Source: Branchiibius sp. NY16-3462-2
GTDB taxonomy: Bacteria; Actinomycetota; Actinomycetes; Actinomycetales; Dermatophilaceae
Reading direction: 5' to 3'
DNA length: 29,346 nucleotides
Assembly: GCF_001594145.1 (NCBI RefSeq)
Contig: NZ_LVCF01000044.1
Location: forward strand, 1 to 29,346
The position numbers were made by a program, and so were the translations under genes. This document shows positions 7,810-15,725 of this stretch, piece by piece. Below the pieces are notes generated by a model. That model was not told where the DNA came from, ran no database searches, and saw only the letters and a list, made by a program, of their open reading frames with translations. The first letter of the stretch is position 1, and every line of letters starts with the position of its first letter.

Positions 7810-8133
7810 GTGACGGAGCGGCTCTGGTGGGATCCAGAGTCATCCGCCTACATCCAGTCCCGACCACAGCGATATCCAGGTGGGGCTGGCGTGGAGCCCG
7901 AATGGACGCAGGAGGTGATGGCCGATGCGGATCTCTTGGCGCTTGAGCCTGATCCAAAGTCCCGGATCGGAGCGTCCCGGTTCATCGGCTACTCACCGTC
8001 GGCCGGACGGGTGCTGGTGGTGATCGCGTACCGGGACCTCGATGGCGATCTCCACGGGGTCAATGCATGGCCCGCCACGGGTGCGGACCGCCGGTTGTAC
8101 GAGCAAGGAGATGACGATGGCGCAGGCGATTGA
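7810..8133 (+). CDS. BrnT-like toxin (RelE-fold ribonuclease type)
   Basis: A 107-residue protein matching the BrnT layout: WDP near the N-terminus (7-9), then RFIGYSPSAGRVLVVI (57-72), then AWPAT...RRLYEQG (86-100). BrnT toxins cleave mRNA and are neutralised by the adjacent BrnA antitoxin. Two features support the call beyond sequence: the gene is immediately followed and overlapped by a ribbon-helix-helix protein gene, and toxin precedes antitoxin as in brnTA loci. There is a longer loop than in typical BrnT between residues 15 and 35. A GTG start at 7810 fits a leaderless promoter. Identification is by pattern only; toxicity is inferred. Confidence 0.65.
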   Translation: MTERLWWDPESSAYIQSRPQRYPGGAGVEPEWTQEVMADADLLALEPDPKSRIGASRFIGYSPSAGRVLVVIAYRDLDGDLHGVNAWPATGADRRLYEQGDDDGAGD

Positions 8134-8362
8134 TCCCAAACTCGCGGCCAATCTGCGAGCGGAATCAGAAGAAGCCAAGGACTCGCCTTATCCAGAAGGG
8201 ACCAGCGGCACTCGCCCGAACCGGCAGAAGGTGTACTCCGTGCGGCTGAGCGAACAGGAGGAAGCCGAGGTGCAGCGCGTCGCGGCGGCCAAACACTTGC
8301 CGCCCTCGACCTTGGTCCGTTCCTGGATTCTGGAACGCCTGGATCAGGAGCGGTCCGCCTAA
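8117..8362 (+). CDS. Ribbon-helix-helix antitoxin (BrnA-like)
   Basis: An 81-residue protein with a disordered, charged first half and a C-terminal ribbon-helix-helix: beta strand KVYSVRLS (38-45), helix 46-59, and second helix PSTLVRSWILERL (63-75). Such proteins bind DNA as dimers and here probably neutralise the overlapping toxin. The ATG at 8117 is chosen because AAGGAG (8105-8110) lies 6 nt before it; the ATG at 8111 would have no spacing from that site. The 17-nt overlap with the toxin gene implies coupled translation. Confidence 0.7.
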   Translation: MAQAIDPKLAANLRAESEEAKDSPYPEGTSGTRPNRQKVYSVRLSEQEEAEVQRVAAAKHLPPSTLVRSWILERLDQERSA

Positions 8363-8375
8363 GAGGCGCACCGCG

Positions 8376-8391
8376 AGAGGGTCGCCCCTCT
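8376..8391. terminator. Short hairpin between convergent genes, possible terminator
   Basis: AGAGGG-TCGC-CCCTCT forms a 6-bp stem with a 4-nt loop in the 48-bp gap between the antitoxin stop and the mntP stop. There is no U-tract, so efficient intrinsic termination is doubtful. Confidence 0.3.
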
Positions 8392-8410
8392 AACCCGGGA
8401 CCCGGCGTAC

Positions 8411-8977
8411 TCAGATCACTCCGGTGTGACTGAGCAGGATCCGCACACCGATGCCGATCAGGATCACGCCGCCCAGGATCTCGGCGGGTTTGCCCAGCCA
8501 GGAGCCGACCGACCAGCCCAGGCGCACCCCGGCCAGCGAGATCACGAAGGTCACCACCCCGATCAGCACCAAGGCCAGCGGCAGGTTGACCGGCAGCACC
8601 GCGAAGCTGACGCCGACGGCGAGCGCATCGATGCTGGTGGCGACGGCGAGGATAAGCAGGCCGCGCAGATCCAGCGACGGCTCGTCGTCCACCTCGTCGT
8701 CGTCATCCTGGAAGGCCTCCCACAGCATCTTTCCGCCGATCAACGCCAGCAGGCCGAACGCGATCCAGTGATCCACACCGCTGATGGCGTCGGCGAAACC
8801 CTTCCCGAGCAGCCAGCCGAACAGCGGCATCAGCGCCTGGAAGATCCCGAAGAGACCGGCGATCAACAGCGCGTCCCGCCAGCGGAACCGGCGCATGGTC
8901 ACGCCCTGGGACAGGGAGACCGCGAAGGCGTCCGCGGACACTCCTACTGCGATCAGCAGGAGCTCAAGGAGCGACAT
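8411..8977 (-). CDS. mntP: MntP-family manganese efflux pump
   Basis: A 188-residue inner-membrane protein with six predicted membrane segments and the two family half-motifs: GVSADAFAVSLSQG (12-25) in the first half and ATSIDALAVGVSF in the second. In MntP the Asp residues of these motifs are needed for Mn2+ export. A cytoplasmic acidic loop (DDDDEVDDE) joins the halves. It is the third gene of a minus-strand operon, 11 bp after the encapsulin gene, which is itself behind a DyP peroxidase. No yybP-ykoY-type Mn riboswitch space is present directly upstream, so expression probably follows the peroxidase/encapsulin promoter. The physical link to a nanocompartment suggests a shared role in metal or peroxide stress (inference). 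Confidence 0.9.
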   Translation of the reverse strand: MSLLELLLIAVGVSADAFAVSLSQGVTMRRFRWRDALLIAGLFGIFQALMPLFGWLLGKGFADAISGVDHWIAFGLLALIGGKMLWEAFQDDDDEVDDEPSLDLRGLLILAVATSIDALAVGVSFAVLPVNLPLALVLIGVVTFVISLAGVRLGWSVGSWLGKPAEILGGVILIGIGVRILLSHTGVI

Positions 8978-8988
8978 GGGTGCGGCGC

Positions 8989-9789
8989 TCAGCGCTTCAG
9001 GACAACGCTGGCCTCAGAGGTGTGTACCAGGAAGGTAAACGACTCCTGCAGATAGAGCTGGATCTGCTCGGCGTCATGGGACAGATAGCCGATCGACAGG
9101 TCCTGACCCAGCTGCAGGGTGAAGTCCCCGCCCCGGTCGGTGACCAGCAGCGCGTCGTCGACACCCGGCGCCCAGATGATCTTGCCGTCGCCGAGGATCC
9201 GGGCGATGTGGTCCCGGATCGGGTACCCGTGGTCGGTGGTTTCGGCGACCTCGGTGTAGAGGTCGTCGTTCAGAACCAGGAAGTAGTCGCCCTCGACGCC
9301 CGCCAGCCGCAGGGTGTTCAGGGCCTGGGCAACGGCGGCCGGGAAGTCCTCGACCTTGCCGGGAAGGGAGATCGTCGGGTTGGAACTGGCCGGTGCGATG
9401 CCCTCGATCCCCGCCGCCTGCGAACCGTGGAAGATCGCGTGATCCTCCGCGGTCGCAATAAGCGTCGCCGCGTCCTTGACCGGCTGCCAGTCCGAATCGA
9501 GCGCGCCTCGATCGACATCGTCGACCGCTGAGCGCTCCACGAAGAACGGCACCCGCAGCTCCACCGTCGGAAGCACCACCCGCTGCTGCGCGACGACGCC
9601 CGCCACCGGAGCCTCCACCGGATGGATATGCCCCGTGCCCGCCGCTGAGTACTCGAGGCCAGCAGGATCGGGTACGTCGACCACTCGCCGACCAGCGATG
9701 CGTTCGGTGAACGTGCGCCGGGCTTCGTCGTCGATCTCCTGCCACGCAGCTGCGGAGATCGGAGCGAGTTCGCGGTGCAGGTTGTTCAT
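8989..9789 (-). CDS. enc: Encapsulin shell protein (type 1, linocin-M18/CFP29 family)
   Basis: A 266-residue HK97-fold shell protein of the encapsulin family. Such proteins of about 29 kDa self-assemble into icosahedral compartments, usually 60 subunits, about 24 nm across. Recognisable stretches are the N-terminal LHRELAPISAAAWQEIDDEA (4-23), which forms the cargo-binding face with nearby residues, the E-loop region around 60-85, and the C-terminal SFTFLVHTSEASVVLKR. The upstream neighbour is a DyP peroxidase with a cargo-loading tail, confirming the system. A ribosome site GGAAGG precedes the ATG by 7 nt. The downstream gene is mntP. Older annotations call such proteins bacteriocins; that is not the likely function here. 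Confidence 0.95.
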   Translation of the reverse strand: MNNLHRELAPISAAAWQEIDDEARRTFTERIAGRRVVDVPDPAGLEYSAAGTGHIHPVEAPVAGVVAQQRVVLPTVELRVPFFVERSAVDDVDRGALDSDWQPVKDAATLIATAEDHAIFHGSQAAGIEGIAPASSNPTISLPGKVEDFPAAVAQALNTLRLAGVEGDYFLVLNDDLYTEVAETTDHGYPIRDHIARILGDGKIIWAPGVDDALLVTDRGGDFTLQLGQDLSIGYLSHDAEQIQLYLQESFTFLVHTSEASVVLKR

Positions 9790-9820
9790 GACTGACCTTC
9801 CGTAGTGACTGAAGCGGGAG

Positions 9821-10786
9821 TTACTTGAGGCTGCCGATACCGAGCGAACCGTCGGCGGTCGGCGGCGCCGACGGCTGGTCCTCCAGGAAGTCGGCGGTGG
9901 GGACGAAGAAGAGGTTGCCGGTGAGGACGGTGGAAAAATCCAGGATCCGGTCGTAGTTGCCCGGCGGGTCGCCGATGAACATATTGCGCAGCATCCGCTC
10001 GATCCGATCCGGCGTCTTGGCGTAGCCGATGAAGTAGGTCCCGAACGATCCCTCGGCGATGCTGCCGAAGACCATGTTGTCGCGCACGATGTCGAGTTCG
10101 TTGCCGTCCTCGTCCTCGATCACGTTCAACGCGATGTGGGAATTGGTGGGCTTGATGCTGTCCGGCATCTCGATGTCGTCGACCTTCGAGCGGCCGATGA
10201 CGCGCTCCTGCTCCTCGACGCTGATCGCCCGCCAGGCGGCCATGTCGTGCTCGTACTTCTGCACGATGACATAGCTGCTGCCAGCGAAGGCAGGATCCTC
10301 ATCGCCCACCGTGACCGCGTCGACGGCGTCCTGTTCGTCGGGGTTCTCCGTGCCGTCGACGAAGCCGAGCACGTCGCGCTGGTCGAAGTACTTGAAGCCG
10401 TGCACCTCATCCACCACGGTCGCGAGGCCGGCCAGGCGCAGGCTGATCTGACGGGCGAGCTCAAAACACAGGTCCATCCGCCGGGCCCGCAGGTGGAACA
10501 GCAGGTCGCCGGGGGTCGCGATCGCGGTGTGCTTGGACCCGGCCACCTCCTGGAAGGGATGCAATCCCGCAGGTCGTGGCTCGCCGTACAGGTCATCCCA
10601 GACCCGCGAACCCACCCCGGCTACGCAGGTCAACCGGTCGTCGGGCGACCGGAACGCGACGGAGCGGGTCAGTCCGGCCAGGTCGGCCAACAGGTCACGG
10701 ATGCCAGCCGTGCCACCGTCGTCGATCGTCGCAACCAGGAAGATGGCGGCGGTCGCCGGCTCAGCGAGGACGTGTTGGGAGGCCAC
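9821..10786 (-). CDS. dyp: DyP-type haem peroxidase, encapsulin cargo
   Basis: A 321-residue dye-decolourising peroxidase that reduces H2O2 while oxidising phenolics, dyes or possibly Mn2+. Visible: the hallmark GFVDGTENP (141-149) with catalytic Asp144, the probable haem-ligand His217 in NSHIALNV, and the probable distal Arg235 in DIVRDNMVFG. After the enzyme domain a Pro-rich linker leads to DGSLGIGSLK at the extreme C-terminus (312-321), the canonical targeting peptide that docks cargo inside encapsulin shells. It is first in the operon with encapsulin and mntP; 31 bp separate it from the shell gene. The GTG start at 10786 lies 6 nt after a TAGAGT box (leaderless type). Confidence 0.96.
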   Translation of the reverse strand: MASQHVLAEPATAAIFLVATIDDGGTAGIRDLLADLAGLTRSVAFRSPDDRLTCVAGVGSRVWDDLYGEPRPAGLHPFQEVAGSKHTAIATPGDLLFHLRARRMDLCFELARQISLRLAGLATVVDEVHGFKYFDQRDVLGFVDGTENPDEQDAVDAVTVGDEDPAFAGSSYVIVQKYEHDMAAWRAISVEEQERVIGRSKVDDIEMPDSIKPTNSHIALNVIEDEDGNELDIVRDNMVFGSIAEGSFGTYFIGYAKTPDRIERMLRNMFIGDPPGNYDRILDFSTVLTGNLFFVPTADFLEDQPSAPPTADGSLGIGSLK

Positions 10787-10792
10787 ACACTG

Positions 10793-10798
10793 ACTCTA
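10793..10798 (-). promoter_or_regulatory. -10 box (TAGAGT) of the DyP-encapsulin-mntP operon
   Basis: On the minus strand TAGAGT lies 6 nt before the GTG of the peroxidase. The box is inside the 20-bp gap after the helicase gene, and its -35 region would be inside the helicase 3' end. No operator is evident. Confidence 0.5.
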
Positions 10799-10806
10799 CC
10801 GAGGGC

Positions 10807-12561
10807 TCAGCGGCGTCCGACGAACCAGCGTCGGATCAACTCGATCCGCTTGTCCACGTCCTCGGTGGACGCCCGGTCCAATGCGGGACCGCCACCGGTG
10901 GAACGAAGTTCGGCGTGGATGAGGGCGTGCGCCGTGCCCGTCTTGCGGGCGTACGCCGCGACCAGAGAATTCAGTTCCTTGCGTTTGGCAGCCAACGCCC
11001 GGTGGGCAGCCAGTGGCTCCGGGCCGTCGTGATTGCGTTTGCGGCTGGCCGCTTCCTGCCGCGACTGGCGATGACGCAACAGATGCGCTACCTGGTCAGG
11101 CTCCAAGAGCCCGGGCAGGCCGAGGTAGGCCTCCTCCTCCTCGCTGCCCGTGTGGGCGGCCAGGCCGAACTGCTGCGCATCGAAGAGGACGTGATCGAAC
11201 TCGGCCTGTGACTCCAGCGCTTCGAACGCGAATTCGCCACTGTCCGAGGCCTTTTCGCCGGAGTTGGCCTCTGCCATCTCCTCCTCGGACTCGGCCCACA
11301 CGTCCTCCTCCACGGCACGCGGCCGATCCAGGGCGTGATCGCGCTGCTCCTCCATCAACGCCGCGAGCCGCAGCACCGGCGGGACGCTGGGCAGGAAGAC
11401 CGAGGCGACCTCACCGCGGCGACGGGCCCGCACGAAGCGCCCGACCGCCTGGGCGAAGTAGAGCGGTGTGGACGCCGAGGTCGCATAAACCCCGACGCAC
11501 AACCGCGGGACGTCGACACCTTCGGAGACCATGCGTACGGCGACCATCCAGCGATCCTCGGACTGCGCGAACTGCTCGATGCGGCTGGAGGATCCTGCGT
11601 CGTCGGAGAGCACCACGGTCGGCCGGTCACCCGTGATCTCTGCGAGGATCCGTGAATACGCCCGTGCGGCAGTCTGATTCGACGCAATGACGAGCCCGCC
11701 CGCATCAGGCACGTGTCGACGTACCTCAGTCAGTCGCTTGTCGGCCGCGCGCAGCACGGCGGGGATCCACTCCCCCGTCGGGTCCAGCGCAGTCCGCCAC
11801 GCGGCGGCGGTCACGTCCTTGGTCACGGGCTCACCCAGCCGGATGCTCACCTCGTCGCCGGCCTTGGTCCGCCAACGCATCGACCCGCCGTACGCCATGA
11901 ACAACACGGGACGCACCACACCATCGCGCAGCGCATCGCCGTAGCCGTAGGTGAAATCGCTGGCCGAGCGGCGGATCCCATCGGCGCCCTCTTCGTAGCG
12001 CACGAACGGGATGGGGTGGGTATCGGAGCGAAACGGGGTACCAGTCAAGGCAATTCGCCGGTACGCCGGGTCGAACGCCTCGCGCAGACCATCGCCCCAC
12101 GATTTGTTCTCGCCACCGTGATGGATCTCATCCAGGATCACCAGGGTGCGCTTGCGCGCCGTGCGTATCCGGTGCAGAGCCGGGCGCATCGAGACCCCGG
12201 CGTAGGTCACAGCTACCCCGTGGAAGCCCTTGGCGTGCTCCTCCTGGGCGTTGGTGAACCGCGGGTCCAGGTGGATACCGGCGCGGGCGGCCGCGTCGGC
12301 CCACTGCGTCTTCAGGTGCTCGGTGGGCGCGACAACCGTGATCTGCTCGATCTCACCCTCGCGCAGCAGGCGCGCAGCCAGGGTCAGGGCGAACGTCGTT
12401 TTCCCTGCCCCCGGGGTTGCAACGGCCAGGTAATCCCGCGGATTCCCGCCGGAATACTCCTCCAGCGCGGTGTGCTGCCAGGCCCGCAGTTTCGCCGCGG
12501 TTCCCCAGGGCGCGCGGTCGGGGAAGGCCGGCGGCAGATGCGAGGCGGCCCAGGTGCTCAT
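10807..12561 (-). CDS. Superfamily II DEAD/DEAH-type helicase (actinobacterial)
   Basis: A 584-residue SF2 helicase/translocase. Core motifs: ATPGAGKTT (48-56, Walker A), DEIH (144-147, motif II), LTGTPFR (motif III), VRMVSEGVDVPRL (motif V) and QAVGRFVRARR (motif VI). The C-terminal 170 residues are charged with an acidic stretch (EEDVWAESEEEMAEA) and a basic helical region, not a known domain. The architecture resembles RAD25/XPB-like and type I restriction helicases without a nuclease domain. It is conserved in actinobacteria; its substrate is unknown to me. It lies 12 bp after the phosphonatase-like gene on the same strand, with a possible own -10 box TAGGCT at 12576-12571 overlapping that gene's stop. 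Confidence 0.85.
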   Translation of the reverse strand: MSTWAASHLPPAFPDRAPWGTAAKLRAWQHTALEEYSGGNPRDYLAVATPGAGKTTFALTLAARLLREGEIEQITVVAPTEHLKTQWADAAARAGIHLDPRFTNAQEEHAKGFHGVAVTYAGVSMRPALHRIRTARKRTLVILDEIHHGGENKSWGDGLREAFDPAYRRIALTGTPFRSDTHPIPFVRYEEGADGIRRSASDFTYGYGDALRDGVVRPVLFMAYGGSMRWRTKAGDEVSIRLGEPVTKDVTAAAWRTALDPTGEWIPAVLRAADKRLTEVRRHVPDAGGLVIASNQTAARAYSRILAEITGDRPTVVLSDDAGSSSRIEQFAQSEDRWMVAVRMVSEGVDVPRLCVGVYATSASTPLYFAQAVGRFVRARRRGEVASVFLPSVPPVLRLAALMEEQRDHALDRPRAVEEDVWAESEEEMAEANSGEKASDSGEFAFEALESQAEFDHVLFDAQQFGLAAHTGSEEEEAYLGLPGLLEPDQVAHLLRHRQSRQEAASRKRNHDGPEPLAAHRALAAKRKELNSLVAAYARKTGTAHALIHAELRSTGGGPALDRASTEDVDKRIELIRRWFVGRR

Positions 12562-12573
12562 AGACCCACCAGC

Positions 12574-13254
12574 CTAAGGGAGCACCCCCAGCAACTCGGC
12601 AACGCTGTCGATCACGACGTCCGCGCCCGCATCAAACAGCGTCTGTCCGTCGGTCTCGCCACTGCGCACCCCCACCACCAGCCCCACCTGTGCGGCGCGG
12701 CCGGCGCCGATGTCCCGCACGGTGTCGCCCACCGCCGCGACGGCTGTGGCATCTGTGACGCCGGTCATCTCCATGGCTCGCTCGATCATGTCAGGGGCGG
12801 GCCGCCCCTGCGCTACGTCGTCGACGCAGACGACCGCGTCCAGGATGGTGTCGTCCCAGCCGACGGCCGCGAGCACCGTATCGACGACCGGCCGGTCAAA
12901 GCCCGTCGTCAGCGCGACCTTGGTGCCGCGGGCGTGGAGTGCGTCGAACAGGTCGAGCACGCCCGGCATCGGGGTGGGCGGGTGCTCGCCGTACGCCGCG
13001 TCAAGCCGTGCGCGGAAGTCGGCGAATCCCGCTTCGACCACCTGGGAGTCGGCCTCGATCCCACTGGCCGTGAGGAGCCCGCTGATTGCAGCTCGTTTGT
13101 CCGCGCCCATCCAACTCTCGATCTGCTCCGCAGTGGGATCGGCGCCCAGTGCGCGGGCGGCTTCTTCGAGGGCGACGTAGACCCGACCCCCTTCCTGCAC
13201 GGTGGTTCCTGCGATGTCGAAGGCGACCAGTTCAAGAGCGCGAGCGGTAGTCAC
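12574..13254 (-). CDS. Phosphonatase-like HAD hydrolase (PhnX-related)
   Basis: A 226-residue HAD-superfamily hydrolase of the phosphonatase-like group (the TIGR03351 type as I remember it). Motif I is FDIAGTT with nucleophile Asp13. Motif II is LTTG near 115-118. RPAP (151-154) is the motif III region and GDTVRD (176-181) gives acidic Asp177 and Asp181. WMGADKR puts a Lys at 53, the position of the Schiff-base Lys that defines phosphonoacetaldehyde hydrolase (PhnX) and cleaves the C-P bond. Whether the Lys acts that way here is inference. The GTG start at 13254 is preferred to upstream starts because it follows a TAGGCT box by 8 nt and opens just before the HAD strand. It is divergent from the FAD oxidoreductase/ABC operon, so probably part of the same phosphonate locus. 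Confidence 0.82.
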   Translation of the reverse strand: MTTARALELVAFDIAGTTVQEGGRVYVALEEAARALGADPTAEQIESWMGADKRAAISGLLTASGIEADSQVVEAGFADFRARLDAAYGEHPPTPMPGVLDLFDALHARGTKVALTTGFDRPVVDTVLAAVGWDDTILDAVVCVDDVAQGRPAPDMIERAMEMTGVTDATAVAAVGDTVRDIGAGRAAQVGLVVGVRSGETDGQTLFDAGADVVIDSVAELLGVLP

Positions 13255-13430
13255 AGCCCGTAAGCCTACGGGTGCATGACCCCGCCAAGGCCGGTTTCGC
13301 ATCGCCCCAAAATGGCCGCTAGGTGAACGAATGACGCTCTGTCGTAACGCAATTCATCCAGTCAGTGAACGCTACCTGGGAAATCCCTGAACCGGTTGAC
13401 GGCCATCACTGACCATGGCGGACTGGCAGC
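13255..13430. promoter_or_regulatory. Divergent promoter region of the phosphonate-type locus
   Basis: A 176-bp gap. Toward the hydrolase, TAGGCT on the minus strand (13268-13263) is a good -10 box. Toward the oxidoreductase, TTGACG (13396-13401) could be a -35 box, but I see no convincing -10 box after it. GCCAT...ATGGC (about 13402-13419) is a weak inverted repeat. No regulator gene lies in the locus and no riboswitch is recognised. Confidence 0.4.
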
Positions 13431-14564
13431 GTGATGACAGCCGATCTGGTCGTGGTGGGCGCGGGCATTGTCGGCCTGGCGCACGCGTACCACGCGGTCC
13501 GCAAGGGCCTACGCGTTGTCGTCCTCGACCGCGACGCCCGAGCCGTGGGCGCCTCGATCCGCAACTTCGGTCACTGCTGCATCACGGTCCAGGACGGCGC
13601 CGCGTTGCGTTATGCACAACGCGGCCGTCAGCACTGGCTCGACGTCGCCCACGCGGCCGGCTTCTGGGCTCGCGAGGCCGGCACCCTGGTGGTAGCTCGC
13701 CACGATGACGAGTGGGCGGTCCTCCAAGACCTGGCGGCCGTACGTGGCGCGCAGGCCGTCAAGCTGCTCGATCCCCCTGCGGTGCAACGGCTTGCACCCG
13801 TGCGAGCCACGATCGGGGGTGCGCTGCTCCCCGGGGACCTGCGGGTGGATCCGCGGGCCGCCGTACCTGCCATCGCCCGGTGGCTTGCCGGTCAGGGAGT
13901 CCAGTTCCAATGGTCGACCGCCGTCCACTCAGCAGCTGACGGCCAGGTGCAGACCAGTCGCGGGCCCATCGCTGCCCATGACGTCGTGATTGCGGTGAAC
14001 CACGACGTCGACCGCCTCTTCCCCGATCTCGCGGCCTCGGTCCGGCGGTGTTCGCTGCACATGCTGCAGATCCGGCCGCACCGTGACATCACCGTCCGGC
14101 CGGCGGTCCTCACCGGCCACTCCATGCTGCGCTACGCCGGCTTCGGGGTAAGTCCCCGGTTGGCCGAGGTCCGGGCGCGCATCGCCCGTGAGGAGCCGGA
14201 AGCGGCGACCGCGGGGCTGAACCTGATGTTCACCCAACGCCCGGACGGCGATCTGGTCATCGGCGACACCCATTCCTACGACCAGGTGCCGGACGTCTTC
14301 CCCGCGGAGTCGTGGGATGCCCTGATAGTCAACAAGATTCGGGATCTGCTCGATATTGGTGACTTTGATGTGCGATACCGCTGGCAGGGCGTCTATGCGT
14401 CAGCCAGCGATCCGTTCCTCGTTGCTGAACCGTCGCCCGGTGTTCACGTCGTCAGTGTCACATCGGGCATCGGTATGACCACCTCATTCGGACTGGCGGC
14501 GGACGTCGTCGACCAGTTATCGCCGGCATTTGCCAGCACCCCTCTCACAGAAGGTACGCAATGA
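13431..14564 (+). CDS. FAD-dependent oxidoreductase of the phosphonate-cluster type (DAO family)
   Basis: A 377-residue flavoprotein of the D-amino-acid/glycine oxidase family. The N-terminal dinucleotide fold reads VVVGAGIVGLAHAYHAVRKG (8-27), followed by VVLDRD for the ribose contact. The C-terminal HVVSVTSGIGMTTSFGLA closes the flavin site. The RNFGHCC segment and overall length fit the subgroup (TIGR03364 type) that co-occurs with phosphonatase-like HAD proteins and phosphonate transporters. Some such enzymes have been connected with oxidative deamination of 2-aminoethylphosphonate or its N-methyl derivatives; I infer a similar job here, giving phosphonoacetaldehyde. GTG at 13431 or ATG at 13434 is possible as start. 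Its TGA overlaps the ATG of the next gene. Confidence 0.85.
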   Translation: MMTADLVVVGAGIVGLAHAYHAVRKGLRVVVLDRDARAVGASIRNFGHCCITVQDGAALRYAQRGRQHWLDVAHAAGFWAREAGTLVVARHDDEWAVLQDLAAVRGAQAVKLLDPPAVQRLAPVRATIGGALLPGDLRVDPRAAVPAIARWLAGQGVQFQWSTAVHSAADGQVQTSRGPIAAHDVVIAVNHDVDRLFPDLAASVRRCSLHMLQIRPHRDITVRPAVLTGHSMLRYAGFGVSPRLAEVRARIAREEPEAATAGLNLMFTQRPDGDLVIGDTHSYDQVPDVFPAESWDALIVNKIRDLLDIGDFDVRYRWQGVYASASDPFLVAEPSPGVHVVSVTSGIGMTTSFGLAADVVDQLSPAFASTPLTEGTQ

Positions 14565-15724
14565 ACATCCCTCGTCGTTCTTGGATCCTGGCCGCGCCGG
14601 CCACCATCAGCCTCTGCGCGCTGGCCCTGAGCGGTTGCGCCAGCACCTCGGCGTCCGGCTCTGGCGGCGATTCGGCCGCCGGCACGGGCAGCTCGGGTGT
14701 CTCAGCAGCCAAAGCCACCTCTGCCGACGACCTCGGCGGCATGGACGCACTGGTCAAGGCCGCGAAGGCCGAGGGCCAGCTGAACGTGATCACGCTGCCG
14801 CGCGACTGGGCCAACTACGGCATGCTGATGGACAACTTCACCAAGAAGTACGGCATCAAGATCACCGACGCCAACCCAGATGGCTCCAGCGCGGACGAGA
14901 TCACCGCCATCAAGACCCTGAAGAGCCAGGCCACAGCCCCCGACACGGTCGACGTCGGGCAGGCTTTCGCACTCAGCGGCACCAGCGAAGGCCTCTTCGC
15001 CCCCTATAAGGTCGCGACCTGGAACGACATCCCGGACAGCCTCAAGGACGCCAACGGCAACTGGGTCAACGACTACGGCGGCTACGTCTCGATCGGTTGT
15101 GACACCGCGAAGGTCAGCAACTGCCCCACGACGCTGGCTGACCTGGACAAGCCGGAGTACAAGAACAAGGTCGCTCTCAACGGTGACCCGACCAAGGCCA
15201 ACGCCGCCTTCAACGCGGTATGGGCCTCCGCACTGGCCAAGGGCGGTTCCTTTGACAACATCCAGCCGGGTATCGACTTCTTCGGCAAGCTGAAGAAGGA
15301 CGGCATTTATGTCCCGGTGCAGGCGACCGCCGCAACGATCCAGAGTGGCGAGACCCCGATCGTGCTCGACTGGGACTACCTGAACGCTGCCAAGGCTGAG
15401 AAGGTCAGTACCTTCAAGACGGTCGTGCCCTCCGACGGCAAACTCCCCGGCTACTACGCGCAGGCCATCAGTGTCTACGCACCGCACCCCGCGGCCGCGC
15501 GCCTGTGGCAGGAGTACTTGTTCAGCGTCGAGGGGCAGAACGGCTTCCTTCAGGGCTTCGCCCGCCCCGCCGCCATGGCGGCGATGGAAAAGGCCGGCAC
15601 CATCGACAAGGAAGCGGCCGCCAAACTGCCTCCGGTCAGTGGCGATCCGGTGTTCCCGACCCAGGACCAGGTCACCAAGGCCAAGGCCACGTTGACCCAG
15701 AACTGGTCGGCGGCAGTCAGCTGA
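14561..15724 (+). CDS. ABC transporter solute-binding lipoprotein (aminoethylphosphonate/Fe-polyamine class)
   Basis: A 387-residue extracytoplasmic binding protein. The N-terminus is a lipoprotein signal: basic MNIPRRS, a hydrophobic stretch, and lipobox LSGC with Cys26 as the lipidated residue, then a Ser/Gly/Ala linker (27-50). The mature part is a family-1 type solute-binding fold, with segments such as INVITLPRDWANYGMLMDNF-like text near 75-95 and WDYLNAAKAEK late in the protein, as in the Fe3+/polyamine/phosphonate cluster. It overlaps the FAD oxidoreductase stop by 4 nt (ATGA). The substrate is inferred to be an organophosphonate from its neighbours; polyamine is the alternative by family. 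Confidence 0.85.
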   Translation: MNIPRRSWILAAPATISLCALALSGCASTSASGSGGDSAAGTGSSGVSAAKATSADDLGGMDALVKAAKAEGQLNVITLPRDWANYGMLMDNFTKKYGIKITDANPDGSSADEITAIKTLKSQATAPDTVDVGQAFALSGTSEGLFAPYKVATWNDIPDSLKDANGNWVNDYGGYVSIGCDTAKVSNCPTTLADLDKPEYKNKVALNGDPTKANAAFNAVWASALAKGGSFDNIQPGIDFFGKLKKDGIYVPVQATAATIQSGETPIVLDWDYLNAAKAEKVSTFKTVVPSDGKLPGYYAQAISVYAPHPAAARLWQEYLFSVEGQNGFLQGFARPAAMAAMEKAGTIDKEAAAKLPPVSGDPVFPTQDQVTKAKATLTQNWSAAVS

Positions 15725-15725
15725 C

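Noticed and set aside
8978..9000. A manganese (yybP-ykoY) riboswitch before mntP
   Set aside because: Only 11 bp separate mntP from the encapsulin stop, too little for an aptamer.
8989..9789. Bacteriocin (linocin) reading of the encapsulin gene
   Set aside because: The adjacent peroxidase with a targeting peptide shows it is a nanocompartment shell; the linocin label is historical.
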